Below the pieces are notes generated by a model. It saw only the letters and a program-made list of their open reading frames with translations, made no database searches and was not told where the DNA came from. The position numbers and the translations under genes were made by a program. This document shows, piece after piece, positions 35,880 through 46,361 of a stretch of 64,000 nucleotides of DNA (the first letter of the stretch is position 1; each line of letters starts with the position of its first letter). This DNA is from Pohlia nutans. Lineage: Eukaryota > Streptophyta > Bryopsida > Bryales > Mniaceae. Location of the stretch: contig CM040106.1 of assembly GCA_022496805.1 (NCBI GenBank), forward strand, positions 9,734,001-9,798,000, written 5' to 3'.

Positions 35880-36157
35880 CTTACCCTTGTGATCAATTGC
35901 AAAAGGACTCCCCATTAAGTGACTGTGCTTAAATGGATTGTTCTCTGGATCACAGTGTTCCACACTGGTAGCTTTTGCAACATATTTCTCGGGCCTGTTC
36001 CTCTTCAATCTTCCAGGCACATTGACTGGGGACTCCATTGCTGGTGTTCTTTCCACCATCCTTTGTTCTAGTCCCGGTTGTGTGACTGGAGCCGTCTTTC
36101 TGGCGTTGGAAGTTCCTCTTCCCTCACCCTCCTCTTTTTCAGCAAGGATGTTGTTAT
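35880..36157 (-). other. Minus-strand exon-like block, unidentified
   Basis: Acceptor TTATTGCAG just upstream and donor GTAAGTATT at 35879-35871 frame an open stretch of about 90 codons: AEKEEGEGRGTSNARKTAPV, GRLKRNRPEKYVAKATSVEH, CDPENNPFKHSHLMGSPFAI. Both splice signals are good, so this is the best-supported exon of the minus-strand series. No domain is recognised. Confidence 0.5.
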
Positions 36158-36189
36158 CTGCAATAACTGAAGTCATCAAACATCAATAA

Positions 36190-38320
36190 CATTGCCTTTC
36201 ACATTCCATCACACAATCACTGCATTGTACATCGATGTTTACAAGGAAGACTGTGCATGAGGTCATCATCGTTCCTCGGGGGGTGCACCTTGTATTAAAA
36301 CCTAGAATCACGTGCGATCACAACATACTCTAAAAACCCCCTATATACAAGTTTTTTTTCTGTAAAATTAGGTAATACACATACAATTTTAATAATTAAA
36401 ATACAAGAGACAATATGTATACACCAAAAAAAATCCATTCATATATAGTCATTAACATAAGTATACAAATATACTTTTGAACAATAATCAACCTCTACAA
36501 TATGTATAATGCAATATCCTAGCTTTCATCAACAAAGTCGTTGAAATTTTTTTCATCCCCTAGATGTAACTCATAAGCATCTAATTCTGCAATCCAGAAT
36601 CATGGGTGCACTGTAGGGACAATCCAAAACCTCATATGTTGCACCGTACAAAACATTCAAGAAAAGAAAAGAAAAAAATAAACACAAATTCCATTCCCAA
36701 TCATGACTTCCAAATCGGTAACCAACTTGCACATTGCCACCACTGCAAACATGCTCCAAAATTCTAGTACACATTGATCTCATTTTGAGAATGTACACCA
36801 ACTTAACCCCTAAGCGTATAAAACACCCAATATGGCCATTTGCATCACTGAACTTTGCAATTGTGGCATTTTCTCATTTAGCCTCGGTTTTCTGATTGCA
36901 ATACATCATTTTAAAGCTCTTGTTCTATACTACAAGATCAACAGTGTCGATTTTGTCAAAACGGGGCCATTTTCACACAAACAAATGATTTTCAGCAGGA
37001 GGTCCAATTTTCCTATACTACAGAAAATAAGCAGTGGACGTTTAAGGGTCCAAATGACCTTACCTTGGCGACGAGCCGCTTCTTAGCAATAAGCAGCTTC
37101 TAGTCAAAGCTTATGTCGCTGCTGATGTTCCATTCAATCTCTCTTGAATCGTTCACCATCAGAATGCAGGATATTAGTTAACATCAGCTTAGTTGCACTT
37201 GCAAATCAGTTTGCATTCACTCCAAATTTTGGTCACCAAAGCCCTGCACTTTTGATAGTCCCACAGAAACAAACACTGAAAAGAGGGACTTACTTGAAAT
37301 ATGCATACTAGTATACTACTTGAGGATGAAGGAATGCAGACTTGAGTTTACAAAACAAAGCAAGGATAGAAAGTTTTAGTGCACATTCTTACCTCAAAAG
37401 AATACTTCAAGACCCCAACATGTAAGTTCTATGCAAGATAGGGCTCTGACAGTGTTTGCCCCAACTTCATTTAGAGTTGACTGCTTATGCAAGATAGAGC
37501 TCTGATTGTGCAGAAGCAAGTTTGGTCTCCAAATCTTGATGCAGCCCGAAGTTGAAGTCAGATCACTTCAGAATCCAGCTCCTGCAAACCCTAAAACAGA
37601 TGCTTCTGCACATTGTCAGCCTTCGGTACAAATATAAATGCACTCGCTACATTCACAGATTAGATATGAACAAACAAACACATTCAGTCTCTTTAACCAA
37701 ACACAAGCCGAGAGTTAATTATAAATGCACAACCAGACACAAGTTACAAGATGAGGTCGGTCGAATGTCAATCCAGTGGGAATCAACAATAAACAAATAG
37801 CACACGAAACACTTTGATCTTGTTGGTGTTGGTTTCAGTGATCCATTCCCAAGTCCCTGAAGAATACAAATAGACATTAATCTCGAAATTGGAGATTGAA
37901 TGCCACTAGCTCCTGCTGATCGAGTTCTGCATGTTCCAATCACTATATCTGCAATGAGAGACCATCTCGATCGATCGTTCTCACAACTTGGAGAGCAAGT
38001 GAAGTTTGAGAATTGAGCTTCAATCTCGCAACTGCTTCAATGCACACTGGAATGAGCAAAATGTAACAAGTTGGTCGCAATTGCAGCGCCCCAACGTAAC
38101 TCACAAAATTGACTCCATCATTGCATTGAAAGTTGCAGCAGTTGACCAACAACCCCACCTAACCTCTGACTGAACCTGGTTGCTGAATTAAACAATTAAT
38201 AAGATCCACGACTTGCTAACATAGCATAATTGAAAGGGGAGCTTGAAGCAAGGAAAGAGGCAGATCCAGAACGAGCTACTTACTTGCAAAGTCCGCTAAT
38301 AGTCTTTAGGCCCTTCGTTT
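36190..38320. other. Intergenic or intronic spacer
   Basis: No convincing gene. A short plus-strand frame (36832-37086) lies after a TTAACCCCTAAGCG phrase at 36804. A segment at about 37070-37118 (GACGAGCCGCTTC... AAAGCTTATGTCGCTG) resembles 38519-38556 (GATGAGCCGCTTCCAGTAAA...GTGTCGCC), a weak direct duplication. Confidence 0.4.
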
Positions 38321-38700
38321 TTGACTCACACCTGCAAAAAAAACACAATGTCAGAGCTTGCAACCATTAACCTCAATTGAAAACCAACACTTCTACAGCA
38401 AAGAACAGAGTGACGAAAGCCCCCTAGGTAATACCGGAGAAAACCAATATTGTTCCGATCAGGTTGGAATCGATTGCGAAGAAGAGCCATGCAGCAGCAA
38501 CAGCAGCGTAGTTCCCGAGGTGATGAGCCGCTTCCAGTAAAAGCTTGTGTCGCCAATCCTAAACCACCCAAACTCTCTTGCCGCTCACAGCTCACGAGGC
38601 CACTCACAGGCGCTCAAGCGACACAGCGACCGCCGGCAAAGAGAAGAAGAGGAAGACAAGACGAGCAAAGAGAAGAAGAGGAAGATGAACGAGGACAATA
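38290..38700 (-). promoter_or_regulatory. Possible 5' leader of the minus-strand transcript
   Basis: On the minus strand this is CT-rich (repeats of CTCTTCTTCTCTTTGC near 38690-38640), then contains a GCTGCTGTTGCTGCTGC run near 38510. A short exon-like piece (38338 to about 38290) lies between a TTTTTTTTGCAG acceptor and a GTAAGT-like donor near 38285. This looks like a plant 5' leader with introns that would feed the minus-strand exons below 36.2 kb. It is inference from composition and splice signals only. Confidence 0.3.
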
Positions 38701-39050
38701 CTAACCTATTGAGCCGTTTGAAATCCTAATACTACTACCCCTTCAATCCTTGGGTATGATACCCGGTTTTTGTTACCTAGGTCTTTGATACCCTCGTAAG
38801 TGTACATAGTATCCCACCTACACAATAAGGTAATGAGGAAACTGTACATCCACCTAGTTTCATCTAATGTCAATAAACATATACTGTAAAGTCTAGTACC
38901 ACTACCATACAAATACAGATGTTATATATCCTTGTAGTGCCCTCCATATATGTACGTAATCACAAACTATAATATGTATACCATATGTATACGTCATACG
39001 GCAATGTTCAAATTAATACCCCTCCTGTGCACTCACGTATACTCGTACGT
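38701..39050. other. Spacer, nothing recognised
   Basis: No frame or repeat of note. Confidence 0.4.
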
Positions 39051-39052
39051 GT

Positions 39053-39665
39053 TCAGTACAGTGCACCCACCGGGCATCGTTCTGTAGTTCGTGCATTATG
39101 TTCCTGATTTTCTATACTTATATACAATACCATATGTGTAAATACTGTGGATAGATAATTGTGTGTTTTTGTACTAGGCAACAAAGGAATCGGTTGGACG
39201 GGGAAGAGAGAGTAGTAATCTTTTTCAGCATCTCCTTTTGCCGATTCTTCTACCGGTAATTCTCCAGATGTATCGTGTATAGTAATTGTTGGACACGTTT
39301 GGCGCTTTGTAGGCTTCGTAATTGTTGTCACTACTCGCCCACAAGCCAAGGCATCTTCTAATCTCTTCCGCCTCACTTCTTCCGAATCTAGCACTAGACT
39401 TTTGGTGAGGCCTAACACCACGTGTGCGGTTCCTATGCGAAGTGATTTTACTTTTTATTCCCCTTTGCAGGGCGGGTTCCTTTGACTTAGCCTTGTCACG
39501 TCCCGTTCTTCTAGTACGGGGCTCCTCCACTACATCATCCTCCTCATTCTGCTCTTCTGCCAATTTTTTGGACGCAACCCTCGTTTGTTTAGGTCCAAGA
39601 GTTGCCTTCCCTTTCTTCCCGAACCGTGATTTAGGCAGGTCCTTCTCAATCAAAGGTTTCACCAT
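39053..39665 (-). other. Minus-strand exon-like block, lysine/arginine-rich
   Basis: Starts at MVKPLIEKDLPKSRFGKKGK near 39665, shortly after a splice-acceptor-like CAGCTTAG. It continues through acidic and basic clusters (EEQNEEDDVVEEPRTRRTGR). Around 39420 the better frame changes by one: LVLDSEEVRRKRLEDALACG and TITIHDTSGELPVEESAKGD continue to about 39130. Either there is a frameshift or one frame is a shadow. The protein would be nuclear by composition. No family is recognised. Confidence 0.45.
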
Positions 39666-39669
39666 GTTG

Positions 39670-40560
39670 GTTTTTCTAAGCTGCCAAACATATCAGGACC
39701 ACGTTTAGTGAACTAGGGAGCCATCCATCCGTTTTTGCATAATATTGATGCATTTTTTTCCCTTCGTATACTTTTGTAGTCTACAGTTATTGCCCTTTTG
39801 CAATTTTGATTAACATCTTTGTCTCTCTATTTCTTTCAACTTCTCTCTGTGGCAACAGCTTCACCAAAGACTCTCTATTGAAGCATGCATAGACACATTC
39901 TACTGGGACACAGCAGACGCATTGTTGTAAAATGCTTATAATTACTTATAAACTGACAGCACAAGTTATTGAAGTAGACAGTGTTGGAACCCTATGAATA
40001 CCACTGTTCAATGAAAACATTAGAGAGCCAAATTTCCCATGGAGGATACTATGACCACAACACAGTTACTATTAATAAGACACTGTAATACAATATTAAG
40101 AGTTCAGTGAGATATACAATATTCAGAGTTCAGTGAAATACACAACATTCTTTACGATTTTCAAGAGACTTCGACACTGCAATCCCTATGACAGTAATTA
40201 GTCTACACATGGTTAGTTGATTATGCAATCTAACTTCCACAGTATAAACTGGACCACAATGATGATTAGTTTAAAGTCCTCTTCACTAGAATGCAGGGTT
40301 CACGAAAAGCACTAGGCCTCGGGGTTATTCATGTCTACCACAACTGTAAGCGCATCCTAGTTCACTACGACCTCTAGGATGCAGAAATTAATAAATGCAC
40401 AGTACTCTCATATACTCTAATACAGCAAATCCATTACTTGGATCAATACAAAAACAACCAACAATCACCTGTGGCAAACCCCCTACTTGCTTATCAAAGG
40501 TGATGAACATGTACCGGAAGGGAAAGTTCTTCAGAGTCCTACGATACCTCCTCCTCCAAT
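39670..40560. other. Spacer, nothing recognised
   Basis: AT-rich with no paired repeats or frames above about 90 codons. Confidence 0.4.
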
Positions 40561-41230
40561 GTTTGTATGCCCTCTGCGCTCACATCCTCTGTCGAAGCCG
40601 ATACACAGGTCTCCTCCAATTCAACCTCCGCGTCAGTTGGTACAAACTCAGAGTCTGTTCGTAAATAGAATCTCCACTCGACGACGACAACGGCTCCGTT
40701 TTCACTAAAACTTTTGCATTGCGCTTTTCATCTTCCGCATCTTCCCCTTCACAGACCACCAAATGTGGCTCCCGCTGCGATTCCTCAGGCTTTTCTACGG
40801 GCACTTCAACACTTGAAACCCCCTTTCAAGCGTCACACTAACAAATGCTGAGGTCTCCGCTCTTACGTCGCTTAGACCTACCACTACCGGAGTCGCAAGT
40901 CGTCGTCGCTCAAAGAAAGCGCACTAGAATCTGCAAGTCGTCGTCGCTCAAAGAAACTGGAGACGGAGTCCTAACTTGTCTAGTTTGGGCATACAAGTTG
41001 GCGTCCAACAATGCCTTTTTGTTGAGGGCTTTGTACCTTCATGTGCAGTCCTTCAGTTGTTTAGACACAACACGCAATTTTTTTCACAAACAGCGCACAA
41101 ACTAGAAACACGGAGTGGCCAGAACTACAGCATGCGGAGACTTAGCAAATTGCCCGGGACTCACAAAAGAAAGTAAACGAGCTTCTAGAATGACCGTAAA
41201 CAAGGCTGTCATACACCAACAACATTCATC
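40560..41230 (-). other. Minus-strand acidic coding-like remnants
   Basis: Open pieces on the minus strand: MPVEKPEESQREPHLVVCEG (from 40804), then in another frame DSEFVPTDAEVELEETCVSA and EDVSAEGIQTLEEEVS. Upstream, near 41050-40990, is a stretch like VSKQLKDCT.RYKALNKKAL. A 38-bp-period duplication of GCAAGTCGTCGTCGCTCAAA at 40895 and 40933 encodes SLSDDDL-like repeats on the minus strand. Multiple frame changes suggest decay. They probably belong to the same minus-strand unit as the blocks at 39.1-39.7 and 41.7-42.0 kb. Confidence 0.35.
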
Positions 41231-41737
41231 CAACTGTACATGTTAGGTCTTCTAGGAGGCACAGTAGTCAAGGGAAATTCCCTTTTCGTTGGAAAGTCAC
41301 TCCATCACGCACAAGCGGCCTAATTTGCATCTACGGTGCATAATAGTTAGCGGATTCATAGCAAATTAGCCCAGTTCTCGATGTAAACAAGATATGGCCA
41401 CGGTCTACGTTTAGAAAGTACACAGAGGTAAACCCAATTCATCTGCGTGAGGGTTAGTAGATCCTTTTATGCTAAAGACAACACGTGCTCTAATTCTAGC
41501 GATTTCAACCATGCTTCACAGAAACAAACAAGCCATAATTACAGTTGAGGGTATGAGCATTGGAGGGGGGCTCGACAAATTCTGCAGAACAGGCACATGC
41601 AAAATTGGCATGACCAACCTTTCGCCGCTTCAACAACAGCGTCTTAATTCCGTGGGAGAAAAGTTCCCTCAAAAACTGCTACTCTTGTCCACATGTAGTC
41701 ATCCAACATCAACTTTGACATGGTTACGCGTGCTTAC

Positions 41738-41952
41738 ACTGAATCTTCGTGGTTCAGCTCCCTGTGAATGCGCTTGTGGTTCTCTGCAATAGTTCTGAGC
41801 CAAACCACTTCGTAGTTGTTCGGTATTGGCATGCTGCCAGTTTCTCTGTGGGAGGCTTTGCTGCTCACTTTGAGGCGACGGTGCGTGTGAGTTGTGTCGA
41901 GGGCTTTGCTACGTGCAACTCCGCGGCTTACTGAAAATTTTCGTTCTTGCAA
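41738..41952 (-). other. Minus-strand exon-like block, unidentified
   Basis: Open from 41952 to a GTAAGC donor at 41737-41732. It reads RSKALDTTHTHRRLKVSSKA, then PIPNNYEVVWLRTIAENHKR and IHRELNHEDS. It looks like genuine coding sequence; the family is unknown. It would be the most upstream piece of the minus-strand series. Confidence 0.4.
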
Positions 41953-42088
41953 ACATAGGGAGCGACTTTGATGCGGCCAGCAATTCTAATCCCGGGTGAG
42001 CCTCTACAACATCACTCTCTAAATACGCTAAAGACTACTTTTTAACCAATGCTTCAGTCGTTTAGTATTTATACAAATCTGACCATTA

Positions 42089-42422
42089 GGAGAAATCTGG
42101 GGTAGCAAAGGGGCCTTTGCCTTCGGCACGTGCTGAAAATTTGAGGCAAAACCGTGCGCTTTACACGCTAGCACCAATGGTGCCACCGTGGTGCTAGCAC
42201 TGCACTTTTGTGGGTCGAGCCAATCGACACTGCCAGCACTGACAATACTACCAGCATTGCCGACGCTGCCTGCACTAGTAACACTGCCAGAACTGCGGCT
42301 TCCGACACTGGCTATGAGCACCGACCTCCACCAATGGGTTTCTATGGAGATAGGTGTTTAGGCAGCCGGTTCACCTAACATGGGTTGTCTTACAGGGCCC
42401 CTTTGGAACCCCATATTTCTCC
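42089..42422 (-). mobile_element. TA-flanked MITE-like element, copy 2 (334 bp)
   Basis: TA at 42087-42088 and 42423-42424. Terminal inverted repeats of about 28 bp: left GGAGAAATCTGGGG..., right-end reverse complement GGAGAAATATGGGGTTCC. In the minus orientation it matches copy 1 (18207-18504) across most of its length, including GTTAGGTGAACCGGCTGCC, the GGGTTTACAAG/GGGTTTCTATGG segment and the 9-bp near-repeat array. The array makes the 97-codon minus-strand frame here look protein-like (GSV/AGS repeats); that frame is not a gene. Confidence 0.78.
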
Positions 42423-42429
42423 TAATGAT

Positions 42430-45400
42430 TGAAATAACTGAGTTAAGAAATACTCCATAATTTATAGAGTTAAATAGAAAGGATAAAATATATAATTTTT
42501 AATTCTAATTGCTTGACACTTAGGTGCTCAGTTCTATTGCTAAAGTTACATCATGTACACTCACTAGAGTGGGTTCATACGATATGTATGACTCAGACCC
42601 CATTCTCTATGACTTGCATGAGAAAACATTGTATACTACTAAATTCCAAACTACAAAGCAGTGTGTGTGAAACCAAGTAGTCTTCAATGCTCCTTTTGCA
42701 TAACTCATCTCTAGTTTTCAGCAAATGGGGTTCCATGCTTATGTCTGTTTCATGTATGTTAAACCCTGAAATTGTTTTGCTCGTAAGAGTGAACAATTTA
42801 AGTGGACCTTCATTGAACACCACTGATCAAATCCAATAAACTATGTTGTTTATAGCCGTTCAATGTGTAGACAGGAAACTATAACATTGCATGGCTGTCA
42901 CAGATTTGATTTCATGCAAGTGATACACCTGCATTGCAGAGGACGAATTGTGGTCTTCTATTAGCATATTCCTACAGACGTGGTCAGTTCTGAGTAGCTT
43001 ATTAACCTTTTACGTTGCTTACACCTCCGCGAGTACCACATCATCTGAATTGAGTGTATGGAATATCAGGAACAGCGGATTCCAACGAAATTGTCTCTGT
43101 TGACTATGATCGGTGAAGACAGGTGAAGATAGTACACGATGCCTCAAGTTATGTTGCTTGTACGGCATCAACGATACAGCCCATAACCTTGTGAATCCTC
43201 AATTTGAAAATGTGATGTGCGTATGTGAACATGAAAGTAGAAAAGCTTGTGGTTTTGGCAAAAGGGAAACTTAGAAAGGTGATTCTATCATGCTGACTTT
43301 GAATACATGTTGCACACTCTATGACAGTATAACTGAAGAGCACAAAGTACATGGAATCCGTGCGCAAATCAAGGGGGGGCCTCCACATGTCACTTAACTG
43401 CGTTGATAAACACGTCATCTGTGAATCAGTACAGCGTAGTGCTACTCTGCGCAATGGAACATATCATGTCGCTATTGAGTCTCAAAATATCATCACAATA
43501 GACAGAAGTGCGGGTGAACCAAGGCTCAGAATGCGAAGTCGTAACAAAATTAGAAGATGTTTACTTAGACAAAAAATGTGCGAACTACTATTGCAGTCGC
43601 ACAGTATACTTGAGAAAGCGAGGGAGTTGCAAGAACACTTTGGCGTCCTTATGGAAGAATGCGGTGTTAGCATTGGAGAGAAATCTATGTAGTTTTTTTG
43701 AATGGTGAACATTCTATGTAATTATGGATTGAATATGCAATTCCTTATCAAAAAGTCCACGTGCCTCAATTTGAAGACTACAGCAATTACTTTACATGTG
43801 ACAATGAAATCCACCAGCTTCGTCTCATATTCTTACGTAATTGGAGTGATATTCTAATGAAGAAGGTTTACCGTGATCGTGTAATTGGAAAACTTTGTGT
43901 GTGACTACATCTCTAAATATTCATCATCATAACTTCCTATGCTCGGTCCCCAATTCTAGCCTATCGGTATGCATGTACCGACTATGTACTGATATAATTC
44001 TGTTGGAGGTGCAGGCTGATGAATGAGGCTAGATGATTTTTGTGGTAAGCTCTTTGGGCTATAAGTTATTTGGGTTATGTTTGTCATATAGTAACTCAAA
44101 TACAGTGTAAATATTTTTATTTTTTATGTTCATGGGATATGCCATGAGTGTGTTGTGGATATATATAATTTTGAACTTAAATCGTTTGTTTCACAGAAAT
44201 TTAGGCAAGGTATAGTTAAGTCCAAATTTATAAATAGGCAAAGAAACCACAGGGGGTTTTGTATATTTAGAACAAACGGTAGACCCTGAATTAGTGCGTT
44301 CTACTATTGCAATTGTCTTATACAAATTCGCTCAACATGTTTGAGATTGTATGCGTGATATACAGACATGTTTCGTGTAATTTCCTAAGTCAGGTTTGTC
44401 TAATGTGATGTACAAGTTAATATAGTTGGATGGGTTGATCACATTACACATTACTGTCGCATTAGCATTGACACCTATCTTTTTTCAATGAAACTGCAAC
44501 TATGCGTTGAGGTTTTTTCAACTGCCAGGCTTCACATTCATTGCTTGCTATAATGTTTAGAATAAGTTTTTTTTGGGATTCAACGTTATGGAGGTTCTAA
44601 ATATTGACGATGCATTCCTATGATCATCCAAATAAATCTCCAAAAAAACGTGCATGGTGGAGGTCATATCTGTAAGCACTTATCTTTCCACGACGAAATC
44701 GTCCTCCACTTCATAGTCTCCGCAATTGACAGGTTCAAGTTCGACTCTTTCCTGCCAATATTTCAGCAGACTTCAAAATGACAGCAGATTCCAATAGTAC
44801 TTCCGAGCTCCTATATTGCTTGTATAGGTTCACATCATGCCCATTCATCACCCGATTGTACATGTTTGGAAATCATGACCACGTTTGTAAGGACTGCAAA
44901 TGTATCAAATGTATTGTACACAATTGGGTTCAAAAGCCTAACTACAACTGTAGGCTTCCTCTACCTCGACATGGGTTGTCTTTAGACGGCAAAATTAGAA
45001 AAAAACGTTTGGCATGTGGATACAAGTCAAAATCTGTACCCATCTTCCCTCCAAAATTCTGCTTCTGTGACAACCGTGAGAAGAGAAACTCTCAAGTAGC
45101 ATTGGCAAATCTTGAAACCAGTACTACAAATTACTCGGACGATGATAGTGATAGTATTGAACATGAGGAAGATAGCTTTGTGGAACGTGATAGTGCACAC
45201 TCCAACAGTACACATGCATATAGTTTTAGAGAGCTTAGGCAACTGTAGTTAGTTCACAGAGAATATGCCACCTGTTGGTGGATCGCTGCCGACTATGTGT
45301 CTTTTGTTTGCCATAGACCTTTATTTTTAATGCATCAGTGATATGTTCAATGCGCAGAATGGAGAGTGGTTTTATGCATTATGTCTTTGAACAATGCTTA

Positions 45401-45890
45401 TATGCGGCAGGAATAAAAAATTATCATAGTAAAAATTAGACTCTAAACTAATGAGTTCTACTAGTACAATGGTATTATACGTATTGTCTAAATATGATTC
45501 ATAGTGTAAGTGTGTTTTATAGACCATTTTTGTGTAATTTCCTAAGTCAGTTTTGTCTGGTATGACGTACAACACAATGACCATAGGCTGGTATTGGACT
45601 TCAGGTGATTCCACTTATATGGATGCTAAACGTTTTTTATGTCTTGTCCTGAACCCAGTAAGATATGCCTGATTTAGAGTGTGGTATATGTCTTATATCT
45701 GATTTTAATGGTTCATATTAGTAGCATGGATGTACATTCGCAAAGAAGCAGAGTTGGTGGAGCCAAGTAGTAGTCAATGTTCCATTGACACAAATCGTCT
45801 GGGCTTTTACATATAACACGTACCTCTTATCTAATTTAGGAACACTGTTTTTTTTTGGATTGAAAGGGTTGTGAATTCTCTTAGGTATCT
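42430..45890. other. Region left of CACTA with two unassigned frames
   Basis: A 113-codon plus frame at 43351-43692 (RMRSRNKIRRCLLRQKMCEL, LEKARELQEHFGVLMEECGV) has a possible short coiled coil, but overlaps an equally long minus frame. The better candidate is 44778-45248, listed separately. The rest is AT-rich. I could not identify a CACTA terminus here. Confidence 0.4.
44778..45248 (+). CDS. Cysteine-rich open frame, 156 codons, unidentified
   Basis: It has a cysteine cluster at residues 36-48 (CKDCKCIKCIVHNW) and then KPNYNCRLPLPRHGLSLDGK. A basic patch (RKKRLACGYKSK), a second cysteine pair (FCFCDNREKRN) and an acidic tail (DDDSDSIEHEEDSF) follow. The order of zinc-ligand-like cysteines, basic patch and acidic tail suggests a small nucleic-acid-binding protein. 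It lies 0.65 kb upstream of, and on the same strand as, the first CACTA exon, so it may be a first exon or accessory protein of that element. No family is recognised. Confidence 0.4.
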   Translation: MTADSNSTSELLYCLYRFTSCPFITRLYMFGNHDHVCKDCKCIKCIVHNWVQKPNYNCRLPLPRHGLSLDGKIRKKRLACGYKSKSVPIFPPKFCFCDNREKRNSQVALANLETSTTNYSDDDSDSIEHEEDSFVERDSAHSNSTHAYSFRELRQL

Positions 45891-45912
45891 AGTGCTTGGA
45901 GAAATTGTGCAC

Positions 45913-46093
45913 AATGCGTCGAAGACTATGCGCAGCGTACCACATTGAGCGCTCAATAGCTCAACGCTTGGGCTTAGCAGAATACCCATGTGGATGCAAC
46001 CGATACAGGGGAGCTCGAATTAAAAAAGTCGAGACTGTGGCAAGGCACCACAATGCATACAGTCGTGATCCCTACCTACTATACCCTGTAATG
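45913..46093 (+). CDS. CACTA transposase, N-terminal exon
   Basis: Starts at ATG 45913 (MRRRLCAAYHIERSIAQRLG; an in-frame ATG also lies upstream at 45896) and ends at a strong donor, ATG|GTGAGT at 46093/46094. It contains EYPCGCNRYRGARIKKVETV and HHNAYSRDPYLLYPVM. This matches the CxC...R...V..H......DP.LL.P pattern found at the start of TNP2-type proteins, where a zinc-like motif precedes the transposase. One ligand position reads NRYRG rather than a cysteine, a possible substitution. Confidence 0.7.
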
Positions 46094-46361
46094 GTGAGTA
46101 AACATACTTAGGACTGAAAATGTTTCATACGACTCACAAACCCCAGTGTTAGAGCAGTGGAGTTAGTATGACTATACCTATGTTGCGGTTCCATTTCTTA
46201 TTTAATGACATGTTCATCTGGTATTAAAAAATTTGCACACATACCTTATCATCTATGTGTTTATGATGTTAATAAATCGTACTTATTTTGAATTTCATCA
46301 TTTGTAGCATCCAAAAAGATTTATTTGTGAAATCAATATGCTTTATATTTTTGTTTTACAG

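Noticed and set aside
36804..37037. Possible 232-bp TTAA element (CCCCTAAGCGT / CCCTTAAACGT ends)
   Set aside because: Right side lacks TTAA and the ends agree for about 8 of 11 bases only; kept as a hint in the findings, not as a feature.
42028..42321. AGSVGNAGSIVSAGSV-containing minus frame that looks like a low-complexity protein
   Set aside because: It is the 9-bp near-repeat array of a MITE, also present in copy 1.
18139..42424. CRISPR-like or LTR interpretation of the two similar segments at 18.2 and 42.1 kb
   Set aside because: The copies are inverted relative to each other with their own terminal inverted repeats, so they are two MITE insertions, not LTRs or an array.
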